Shown here piece after piece: positions 1-5,746 of a stretch of 9,559 bases of DNA. Both the position numbers and the translations under genes were made by a program. This DNA is from Paracoccaceae bacterium (GTDB taxonomy: Bacteria > Pseudomonadota > Alphaproteobacteria > Rhodobacterales > Rhodobacteraceae), in assembly GCA_007121115.1 (NCBI GenBank), contig SKMI01000287.1, forward strand, positions 1-9,559, read 5' to 3'. Under the pieces are notes generated by a model, which worked only from the letters and a program-made list of their open reading frames with translations, ran no database searches and was not told the origin of the DNA. Within the stretch, counting starts at the first letter, position 1. Every line of letters begins with the position of its first letter.

Positions 1-775
1 AGGACTCGCGCATCTCCGCGAAATCTTCTCCCACGCCGGGCAGGTGATCCTCCATCAGCATGCCAAGCTCGAAAGCCAGATCAGCAATCAGCAGGATTGG
101 CGGCAGACCCGCGCTGCGCAATAGCATCGACACCGACCCGGCCGTGTGGCCCGGTGTCGGCAGCAGTACGATCAAGCCATCCCCCATCACATCGAAACAG
201 CGCCCGAACGGGGCAAGGTCCGGGTCGTCGCAGGGCGCCATTTCGAACAGGGTCCAACGCGCGCCGGGGCGGTCGACATGCTGGCGCAGATACCAGTTAC
301 GCTGAGCCCTGGGCCGGGTCAGCGCCTGCCATTCGCGCTGCGGCGCCAGAAGCTCGGCATGCAGCAGATGGTCGATACAACCAGCGTGGTCGAAATGCAG
401 GTGCGAGAACACCACTTTGCGCACGTCGCCCACATCATGGCCCATGCGCGCCAGCGCGTCGCTGACATTGTCCTCGGGCGCGATCTGCCAGCGAAACAGC
501 CGGTGCAGGAAGAAGACGCCGAGCGCACTGCCCAGATACCCGCGAGGGTCGCTGGCAATCGCAGGGTCAAGCCCGGTGTCGAACAGTACCAGGCCGTCGC
601 GGTGATCGATGGCGAAGAAATGCACCGGCACGCCATCGACCCAGCACCGTGACAGCAGCACCCAGATCAGGATGGGCAGCCGCGAGCCATAGCGATGCTC
701 GGGGTGCATGCTGGCGATGCCGGTCGCGCCCACGCGCACGCTTCGGATGCGCTGCGACCTGCGCGGCGTTTCCAT
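1..775 (-). CDS. Metallo-beta-lactamase-fold hydrolase, AHL-lactonase-like (partial, C-terminus missing)
   Basis: An open frame of 258 codons runs from ATG at 775 off the left edge, so the C-terminus is missing. The zinc-binding HxHxDH motif is intact (SHLHFDHAG; H125, H127, D129, H130). A downstream PTPGHTAGS motif supplies H210, and an Asp near 232 in LIADLAFE is the likely bridging ligand. An N-terminal strand ending in LVLFDTGLDP is typical of the fold. The family hydrolyses lactones or other esters using two metal ions. The spacing and the VHFFAIDHRDGLVLFDTG stretch resemble proteins annotated as N-acyl-homoserine-lactonase family, so quorum-signal cleavage is possible, but the substrate cannot be read from sequence. 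The final metal-binding His expected further on lies outside the window. No signal peptide is seen, so it is probably cytoplasmic. The start is supported by a strong Shine-Dalgarno (AAGGGGG, 781-787) five bases upstream. The fold is near certain and the substrate is not. Confidence 0.9.
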   Translation of the reverse strand, partial: METPRRSQRIRSVRVGATGIASMHPEHRYGSRLPILIWVLLSRCWVDGVPVHFFAIDHRDGLVLFDTGLDPAIASDPRGYLGSALGVFFLHRLFRWQIAPEDNVSDALARMGHDVGDVRKVVFSHLHFDHAGCIDHLLHAELLAPQREWQALTRPRAQRNWYLRQHVDRPGARWTLFEMAPCDDPDLAPFGRCFDVMGDGLIVLLPTPGHTAGSVSMLLRSAGLPPILLIADLAFELGMLMEDHLPGVGEDFAEMRES

Positions 776-895
776 GGTCACCCCCTTGCGGCGCGGTGCC
801 AAACGCCTTGAATGCCGGGCACGACCTTCGCGAAACACCCTGGCCGCCACGCCGACCTGGATCGACCTGAGTCAACGCATAGACAACTCCGCCCC

Positions 896-924
896 CCTAC
901 AGAGACCAACGGGCGCGACGTCAA
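896..924 (-). promoter_or_regulatory. Weak candidate promoter for the metallo-hydrolase gene
   Basis: In the 186-base gap between the chaN stop and the hydrolase start, the minus strand carries TTGACG (919-924), a 17-base spacer and TGTAGG (896-901). The -35 box is good and the -10 box matches only half of the consensus, which is common in GC-rich alphaproteobacteria. The implied leader is about 115 bases. Nothing else firm was seen in the gap. The size of the gap itself suggests separate transcription from chaN. Confidence 0.25.
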
Positions 925-961
925 GCGACCGTTTCAGGCGCATCACACCGGCCCCAACGCC

Positions 962-1873
962 TCACCGAAACGCCTCGCATGGGTCGGGGCGGTCCACGGG
1001 GTCGGTGACGATCCACAGGTCGAAGGGAGGCGCATCGTCCGGCGCGGCCTCCAGTTGCCCCAGTGCCAGCACGTCGACCGCGGGCGCGGCGCGGGACAGC
1101 TTCAGCGGCACGCCCTGATCGGTGCGCACATGGCCGGTTCCGGTGATCACCGCCACCGGGCCGCCGGTGGCCTCCAGCGCCTCCAGCGCGGCGCGGGCCA
1201 GCATGGCGTCGCGCAGGCGCTGGATGGCGACCATCCCCGGCAGCATCTCGTCGGGGAGCATGTCGCAATGCGCAGCGGCCTGCGTCGCTTCGCGGTCCTG
1301 CTGATCGGCCTCGAGCAGCGGCTGGTCGAGGCCGAAGCGCGCGGTGTCGGCGCCGAAACTCTCCGACAAGGGGCGTTCCATCGCAGCGCGCGCGGCCTCG
1401 CGCGGCACGGCCGCGCCGAAGATCCCTGCGTCCGGCGCGGCCTCGAAAATCGGGAAATACATGGCGAAGTCGGGCCACCCCGAAGCGTCCCATTCCAGCG
1501 CTTCGCCCAACGTGTCGGCATCCGGGCGCGTCTCGGGCGTCACTCGCGCCGCCTGCTCCGGCGTCAGCATCTCGAACACCAGCGCCGTCGGCTCCAACGC
1601 AGCCACGGCGCGGGCCTGATTCTCGTGATGCACCGGATTGTCGTGAACTTCGCCCAGAAGGTAGACTTGTGCCTGCGGAAGGCGGTCAAGCTCTGCGGAC
1701 GAAATTTCCGAAGCCTGCCCGGGGCCTGCGGACCACAACAAAGTTGCGATCAAGCCGAACCAGTGGGCCTTGTCCGTGCGTCCCGCACAGACAGCGCCCC
1801 CGGGGCGCACGGGGTGGGGGGGTGGGTGCGACCCGGGGGCGCTTGCTTTGTCGCCGAATACAACAGACCTCAT
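962..1873 (-). CDS. ChaN-like (DUF399) haem-binding-type exported protein
   Basis: The 303-residue frame carries both signatures of the ChaN/DUF399 family: YLLGEVHDNPVHH (about 71-83) and GTGHVRTDQGVP (245-256), with VFEML between them (99-103). ChaN proteins are periplasmic or membrane-anchored; the Campylobacter jejuni member was shown to bind haem, and a role in iron or haem handling is inferred here. A hydrophobic stretch (38-49, FGLIATLLW) ending near GQA-S at 54 looks like a signal peptide core, but it follows an unusually long Pro/His-rich leader. There is no Cys at the cleavage site, so it is probably not a lipoprotein. The ATG at 1873 overlaps the rpoHII stop as ATGA, which favours translational coupling, but no close Shine-Dalgarno is seen and residues of about 12-27 are encoded by a strong hairpin. 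In-frame alternatives are GTG at 1810 (a more normal signal peptide) and TTG at 1753. The family call is firm and the start is uncertain. Confidence 0.85.
   Translation of the reverse strand: MRSVVFGDKASAPGSHPPPHPVRPGGAVCAGRTDKAHWFGLIATLLWSAGPGQASEISSAELDRLPQAQVYLLGEVHDNPVHHENQARAVAALEPTALVFEMLTPEQAARVTPETRPDADTLGEALEWDASGWPDFAMYFPIFEAAPDAGIFGAAVPREAARAAMERPLSESFGADTARFGLDQPLLEADQQDREATQAAAHCDMLPDEMLPGMVAIQRLRDAMLARAALEALEATGGPVAVITGTGHVRTDQGVPLKLSRAAPAVDVLALGQLEAAPDDAPPFDLWIVTDPVDRPDPCEAFR
1793..1843 (-). terminator. 18-bp GC hairpin after rpoHII, possible terminator
   Basis: On the plus strand AGCGCCCCCGGGGCGCAC (1793-1810) pairs with GTGCGACCCGGGGGCGCT (1826-1843), giving 17 of 18 pairs around a 15-base loop. 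Read in the minus direction it begins 26 bases after the rpoHII stop and would form a very stable RNA stem. The bases after it (GTCTGTGCGG) are only weakly U-rich, so it is not a textbook intrinsic terminator, although alphaproteobacterial terminators often lack long U tracts. On the plus strand it is followed by TTGCTTTG, but no plus-strand gene ends here. It could instead be an mRNA-stabilising 3' end that lowers chaN expression relative to rpoHII. Confidence 0.45.
1811..1826 (+). other. G-quadruplex motif in the hairpin loop
   Basis: The loop of the hairpin reads GGGGTGGGGGGGTGGG on the plus strand. This holds four runs of at least three G with single-base loops, the pattern of very stable parallel G-quadruplexes. 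For the minus-strand genes this is the template strand, while the RNA is C-rich, so any quadruplex would form in DNA and could stall RNA polymerase leaving rpoHII. Folding is inferred from the pattern only. Confidence 0.5.
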
Positions 1874-2751
1874 GCGAGGAAGTGTTGCACCTCGCGCGAC
1901 TGACCTTCAAGGTTGCGCCGCATCTTGGCGAAGGCCGCCGCTTCAAGCTGGCGCACGCGCTCCTTGGACAGGCCCAGCTCGTCGCCCAGCGATTCCAGCG
2001 TGCGCGGGTCCTCGCGCAGTTTCCGCTCGCGGACGATGAAGCGCTCGCGGTCGGTCAGCGCGTTCAGCGCCACCAACAGCCATTCGCGCAACTGCGCCTG
2101 ATCCAGCTTCGTCTCCACCAATTCGGTGCCCGCGTCGCTGTCGTCTTCCAGAGTGTCGATCCACTCGCGCCCGTCCTCGTCGCTGGACTGCGTGGCGTTG
2201 AGCGAGAAATCCATGCCGCCCAGGCGGCCTTCCATCATCTCGACATCGTGGAGCGGCACGCCCACCTCGGCGGCGACCCGCTCGCGCAGGGTCTGTCGGT
2301 CCAGCGTTTCGCCCTGCGCGGCGGCTTCGCGCTCGATCTGCGCCTGCACACGGCGCAGGTTGAAGAACAGCGACTTCTGGCTGGAGGTCGACCCGGTGCG
2401 CACCAGCGACCAGTTGCGCATCACATAGTCCTGAATGCTGGCCCGGATCCACCACACGGCATAGGTGGAAAAGCGCACGCCCCGGTCGGGGTCGAACTTG
2501 TCCGCGGCCTTCATCAGCCCCAGACCGGCCTCCTGGATCAGGTCATTCATGGGCGCGCCGTAGCGGCGAAACTTGGCGGCCATGGAGATCGCCAGACGCA
2601 TGTAGGCATTGATGAGGCGGTGCAGCGCGGCCTCGTCGCGATGATCGCGCCAGGCGTATGCGAGGGCGCGCTCGGTCTCTGCATCGAGCAATTCGGCCTT
2701 CATGGCCGTGCGTGACAGGCGGCGGTCGTCAGCGTACGAGTCGAGGGGCAT
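1870..2751 (-). CDS. rpoH2: RNA polymerase sigma-32 family factor, RpoHII type
   Basis: This is a 293-residue sigma factor of the sigma-32 group. Region 2 is complete: LIQEAGLGLMKAADKFDPDRG (71-91) for core binding and WWIRASIQDYVMRNWSLVR (100-118) for -10 recognition. The RpoH box is present as QKSLFFNLRR (125-134). Region 4.2 carries the helix-turn-helix ESLGDELGLSKERVRQLEAAAF (253-274). The short N-terminus (MPLDSYADDRRLSRTAMKAELLD) and the FRRYGAPMNDLIQEAG stretch match RpoHII rather than RpoHI of Rhodobacter. In R. sphaeroides RpoHII is made under RpoE control and drives the response to singlet oxygen and other oxidative stress, overlapping with RpoHI in heat shock. The start has a strong GGAGG (2759-2763) seven bases upstream. 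An RpoE-like promoter lies just ahead. The stop overlaps the first ATG of the chaN-like gene. The assignment to sigma-32 is certain and the RpoHII subtype is very likely. Confidence 0.95.
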   Translation of the reverse strand: MPLDSYADDRRLSRTAMKAELLDAETERALAYAWRDHRDEAALHRLINAYMRLAISMAAKFRRYGAPMNDLIQEAGLGLMKAADKFDPDRGVRFSTYAVWWIRASIQDYVMRNWSLVRTGSTSSQKSLFFNLRRVQAQIEREAAAQGETLDRQTLRERVAAEVGVPLHDVEMMEGRLGGMDFSLNATQSSDEDGREWIDTLEDDSDAGTELVETKLDQAQLREWLLVALNALTDRERFIVRERKLREDPRTLESLGDELGLSKERVRQLEAAAFAKMRRNLEGQSREVQHFLA

Positions 2752-2793
2752 GGTTCGGCCTCCGGTGATTGTTCCGTTCCCTGTTATTGGGGG

Positions 2794-2823
2794 GGATTAC
2801 GGACCGGCACCGGTTCCGGATGA
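2794..2823 (-). promoter_or_regulatory. Candidate ECF (RpoE-type) promoter of rpoHII
   Basis: On the minus strand TCATCC (2818-2823) is followed by an 18-base spacer and TAATCC (2794-2799). This resembles the R. sphaeroides RpoE promoter form, recalled as TGATCC, about 18 bases, then TAAG/TAAT. The start of transcription would fall near the following run of C, giving a leader of roughly 35-40 bases before the GGAGG and ATG. This agrees with rpoHII being a known RpoE target in Rhodobacter. No good housekeeping -35/-10 pair was seen in the same 144-base gap. The call is by eye. Confidence 0.5.
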
Positions 2824-2895
2824 TTCAACCCGGGGTGGGCAGATTGTCGCAGGGGGCGCGGTGGGGTGCAGTTGCGGCGCGCAGGGGCCGCCGGA

Positions 2896-3810
2896 TCAGG
2901 GCGCAAGAGCCTTGGGCGCCGCGCCCTCGGGGGGCAGCAACCCGGCCGGGGCGATCCACCAGTCCGGGGCATGTGCGCGCAGGGCCTTGGCGGCCCGGCC
3001 TGCGTGCCCGGCATCGGCAAAGATCCCGAAAACACTGGCCCCGGACCCGGACATCCGGGCCAGCAGGCAACCTTCGGTCCGGCGCAGCGCATGGATCGCC
3101 GCGCGCACCGGGGGTGCGATGGTGCAGGCAGGGGATTCCAGATCGTTGCGGGTGCCTTGCAGCCAGGCGCAGAAGCTTTCCGTGTCGGGCCAGCCTTCGG
3201 GCAGATCGGGCAGGCCCGGGTTGTCGCGCAGCGCCAGCGCGGCGAAGACGGCGGCGGTGGACAGGGGCACGCCGGGGTTGACCAGCACCATCCACAGGGG
3301 CGGCAGGGCCGGCAGCGAATCGATCCGCTCGCCGATCCCGCGCATCCGGCTGGGCGCCGCGGCCATGCAAACCGGCAGGTCGGCGCCCAGGCGCAGCAGC
3401 GCATCGCCCCCCGGCAGCGCTGCACCGCTGCGTGCCGCCATGCAGCGCAGCGCCGCCGCCGCATCAGAGCTTCCCCCGCCCAGACCCGAAGCCACGGGCA
3501 GGTGCTTTTCCAGGGTGAAGGCCAACCCCTCGACCGCCCCCTTAGCCCCCATGGCGCGTGCCGCCCGCAGGATCAGATTGTCGGGCCCCGGCGGCACGGT
3601 CGGCGCCTGCGGCCCGGCCAGCGACAGCGCCAGCCCCGGCGCCCGTCCCGGCCCGTCGCGCAAGGTCACCACGTCGCCCATATCGGCAAAGACCACCAGA
3701 CTGTCGAGCAGGTGATACCCGTCCGCCCGCCGCCCGGTTACATGCAGCGCCAGATTGACCTTGGCCGGAGCCAGCGCGCGGAAGGCTGACGCGCGCGCGG
3801 CCACCGCCAC
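2896..3810 (-). CDS. ispE: 4-diphosphocytidyl-2-C-methyl-D-erythritol kinase
   Basis: IspE is the ATP-dependent kinase that phosphorylates the 2-hydroxyl of CDP-methylerythritol in the MEP pathway to IPP and DMAPP. From the GTG at 3810 the protein has 304 residues, slightly longer than the usual 280-290. The GHMP-kinase motifs are all present: PAKVNLALHVTGRRADGYH (15-33, Lys17), the ATP-binding loop PVASGLGGGSSDAAAA (105-120), Asp144 in GADLP as the likely catalytic acid, and MSGSGASVFGIF (253-264). GTG lies four bases after the TPR gene stop and eight bases after a GGGGG Shine-Dalgarno (3819-3823) within that gene's end, so the two are probably co-transcribed and translationally coupled. A second GTG at 3804 is possible. 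The frame stays open upstream to 4020, but that part is an out-of-frame reading of the TPR gene without IspE character. Confidence 0.95.
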   Translation of the reverse strand: MAVAARASAFRALAPAKVNLALHVTGRRADGYHLLDSLVVFADMGDVVTLRDGPGRAPGLALSLAGPQAPTVPPGPDNLILRAARAMGAKGAVEGLAFTLEKHLPVASGLGGGSSDAAAALRCMAARSGAALPGGDALLRLGADLPVCMAAAPSRMRGIGERIDSLPALPPLWMVLVNPGVPLSTAAVFAALALRDNPGLPDLPEGWPDTESFCAWLQGTRNDLESPACTIAPPVRAAIHALRRTEGCLLARMSGSGASVFGIFADAGHAGRAAKALRAHAPDWWIAPAGLLPPEGAAPKALAP

Positions 3811-3814
3811 TGAC

Positions 3815-5599
3815 TCAGCCCCCGTTCCCGGCGTTGGCGTCGGCGTCGGCGTCTTCACGCGAATCTGCCCCAGCCTCTTCCTCGGCCAGCACCACGTCCA
3901 GCCCGACCTCAAGCTTGCGGCGCACGCGGTCGAGGTCCAGATCCGCATGCGGCGCGAAGGACAGCGCCCGGCGCCACTGGAAGCGCGCCTCGCGTTCGCG
4001 GCCCACCATCCAGTAGACATCGCCCAGATGGTCGTTGATGATCGGATCGTTGGGCAGCAGTTCCACCGCGCGTTCCATCACCGGCACCGCCTCGTCATAG
4101 CGGCCCAGCCGATAGAAGGCCCAGCCAAGACTGTCCGTGATATAGCCCGAATTCGGATCGCCCTCGACCGCGCGTTCGATCATGTCGAGCGCCTCGTCCA
4201 GGTTGCGCCGTTCTTCGATCAGCGAATAGCCGAGGTAATTCAGCACGCTGGGATTGTCGGGGACGAACTCCAGCGTGCGGCGGAACCAGGGTTCGGCCTC
4301 TTCGAACCGTCCCGCGCGTTCGAGCGAGATCGCGTAGGTGTAGAACAGCACCCAATGGCGTTGCTCCGGTGTCTCCACCAGGTCAATGGCGCGCTCATAG
4401 GCGGTGACCGCTTCGTCGAAGCGCTCCTCGCGCCGCAGCAGATCGCCCAGCGTGCTGTGCACCGACAGTGCTTCGGGGTGATCGGCCGCGATCTCCTGCA
4501 GCCGCGCGATTGCGGTATCGGGGTCGCCCGCGCGCGACAGCGCCTGCGCCCGGCCCAGTTGCGCCGACAGGAAGGCGGGATCATCCTCGGCGATGGCGCC
4601 ATAGGCTTCATCCGCCAGCGTGTATTGTTCCAGCGATTCCAGCATCTGCGCCGCCAGCATCTGCGCATCGCTGTTGCGCGGGTTCAGGTGCCGCGCCAGC
4701 CGCGCGTAGAACAGCGGCAGGGTCGCGCCCTCGTCGCCGACCAGAACGCTGGCAATCACGGAATACACCTCACCCATGCCCTCGGCGGCCGAGGTGATCA
4801 TGTCGAAGGGCGGCGCTTCACCGGCACCGAACGCATCGCGCAGGGCGGCGATATCGGCGCTGTCGGGCTCAGTGCCGAAGTTTTCGTCGATCAGGTCGAG
4901 CGCGATGTCGAAGCGTTCAAGCTGGCCCAGCACCAGAAGCCGCGCCAGCACCGCACGCCGCCCCATGTTGATCGGCCCGGAGTCGTCACCTGCCAGGATG
5001 GCCTCGGCGCCCTCGAAATCGCCGACCAGCGCCAGCGCCAGCGCCTTCTGATAGAGCGCGAAGGGCACGAACTGCCCCTCGTCGATCAGCGCATCGAAGG
5101 CCGCCAGCGCATCCGACATGCGCCCGGCACCGATCTGCGCCCAGGGCGGGGCCAGCGCATCGGTCAGCGGGCCGGTGCCCGCGGCCACACCCGGCGGGGC
5201 GTCCGCGGCCGCGATCCCGGCGTCCAGCACGGCGGTGTAGTCACCCTGTGCAAAGGCATCGGCCTGCACCACCAATGCAGCCACCTGGCTTTCAAGCTCG
5301 CGGTCCAGCAGCGCCTGCGCCAGCGGCGCGGCCTCGTCAATCCGGCCCAGCGCCAGCAGCGCCAGCATCGCCGCGTCCATGAAGAGCGGGTTATCCGGGT
5401 CCGCCCGCAATGCACGCTGGTAATAGGTTGCCTGTGCAGCGAAATCATTGTCGGCCTGCGCGACCCGCCCGGCCAGGAACGCCCCGGCCAGCGGGCCGTC
5501 GTCACGGGCTTCGGTCTGGGCAGTCGCCGGGACGGCGCAGAACGCAAGGAACAGCGCAATTGCGTGGGGGCGGAACAGGGCGGCAATACGGACGGACAA
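3815..5599 (-). CDS. Exported tetratricopeptide-repeat protein
   Basis: The 594-residue protein begins with a classical signal peptide (hydrophobic core about 13-23, cleavage after PATA at 27), so it probably works in the periplasm or at the envelope. Degenerate helical repeats fill the first two thirds. Clear TPR units lie at about 378-550, for example DSLGWAFYRLGRYDEAVPVM, and LGDVYWMVGREREARFQWRRAL. TPR arrays bind partner proteins; the partner is not known. The tail (about 551-594) is acidic and ends in an Asp-Ala repeat and Gly-rich residues. The start is TTG at 5599, supported by GGGAG (5606-5610) six bases upstream, a good promoter 30 bases upstream, and a signal peptide that begins right there. 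The next gene is ispE, four bases downstream. A TPR gene before ispE is an arrangement I associate with Rhodobacterales, but a functional link to isoprenoid synthesis is not shown. It could be involved in envelope biogenesis. Confidence 0.9.
   Translation of the reverse strand: MSVRIAALFRPHAIALFLAFCAVPATAQTEARDDGPLAGAFLAGRVAQADNDFAAQATYYQRALRADPDNPLFMDAAMLALLALGRIDEAAPLAQALLDRELESQVAALVVQADAFAQGDYTAVLDAGIAAADAPPGVAAGTGPLTDALAPPWAQIGAGRMSDALAAFDALIDEGQFVPFALYQKALALALVGDFEGAEAILAGDDSGPINMGRRAVLARLLVLGQLERFDIALDLIDENFGTEPDSADIAALRDAFGAGEAPPFDMITSAAEGMGEVYSVIASVLVGDEGATLPLFYARLARHLNPRNSDAQMLAAQMLESLEQYTLADEAYGAIAEDDPAFLSAQLGRAQALSRAGDPDTAIARLQEIAADHPEALSVHSTLGDLLRREERFDEAVTAYERAIDLVETPEQRHWVLFYTYAISLERAGRFEEAEPWFRRTLEFVPDNPSVLNYLGYSLIEERRNLDEALDMIERAVEGDPNSGYITDSLGWAFYRLGRYDEAVPVMERAVELLPNDPIINDHLGDVYWMVGREREARFQWRRALSFAPHADLDLDRVRRKLEVGLDVVLAEEEAGADSREDADADANAGNGG
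3830..3853 (-). repeat. Six-base tandem repeat encoding Asp-Ala
   Basis: Three perfect GACGCC units and one AACGCC variant lie end to end on the minus strand, encoding Asp-Ala pairs and one Asn-Ala near the TPR protein C-terminus. Gain or loss of a unit would keep the frame, so it should only change tail length. Confidence 0.7.
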
Positions 5600-5628
5600 G
5601 GGCGGCTCCCGTGGCTTTCACAGCGGCA

Positions 5629-5657
5629 ACCCTAGTGCGCCGCTGGCACGCTGACAA
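5629..5657 (-). promoter_or_regulatory. Likely sigma-70 promoter of the TPR-ispE operon
   Basis: The minus strand carries TTGTCA (5652-5657), a 17-base spacer and TAGGGT (5629-5634). This combination is typical of housekeeping promoters in GC-rich alphaproteobacteria. Transcription should begin near 5622, leaving a leader of about 23 bases before the TTG start. It lies in the 147-base gap after the etfQO stop, so the TPR gene need not depend on etfQO transcription. Confidence 0.6.
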
Positions 5658-5746
5658 TCGCCCGCACCCGCAATAGCCGGTTTGCGCAGGCATTCTTGCG
5701 GAAGCGTGAGGCAGACGTGACCGCTCCCCGCTGTCAGATGTTGCCG

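Noticed and set aside
935..962. CAGGCG/CGCCT inverted repeat just after chaN as a terminator
   Set aside because: Short stem with a 17-base loop, overlapping the stop codon, and no T-run; not convincing.
812..2715. Long plus-strand frames (812-1903 and 1669-2715) opposite chaN and rpoHII
   Set aside because: They are antisense to genes with clear family motifs and have only shadow-type composition; no ribosome site or promoter supports them.
3811..4020. N-terminal extension of IspE to an ATG at 4020
   Set aside because: The extra 70 codons are the TPR gene read in another frame, contain TPTPTP from the six-base repeat, and have no IspE homology. GTG 3810 has a ribosome site and matches the family start.
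3755..5635. 626-codon open frame on the plus strand opposite the TPR gene
   Set aside because: It mirrors the TPR gene, is rich in Arg, Gln and His as expected for an antisense reading of GC-rich codons, and shows no domain. It is a shadow frame.
5669..5688. CGCAA/TTGCG inverted repeat near the TPR promoter as an operator
   Set aside because: Five-base arms are too short in GC-rich DNA to be meaningful, and it lies upstream of the -35 with no known regulator match.
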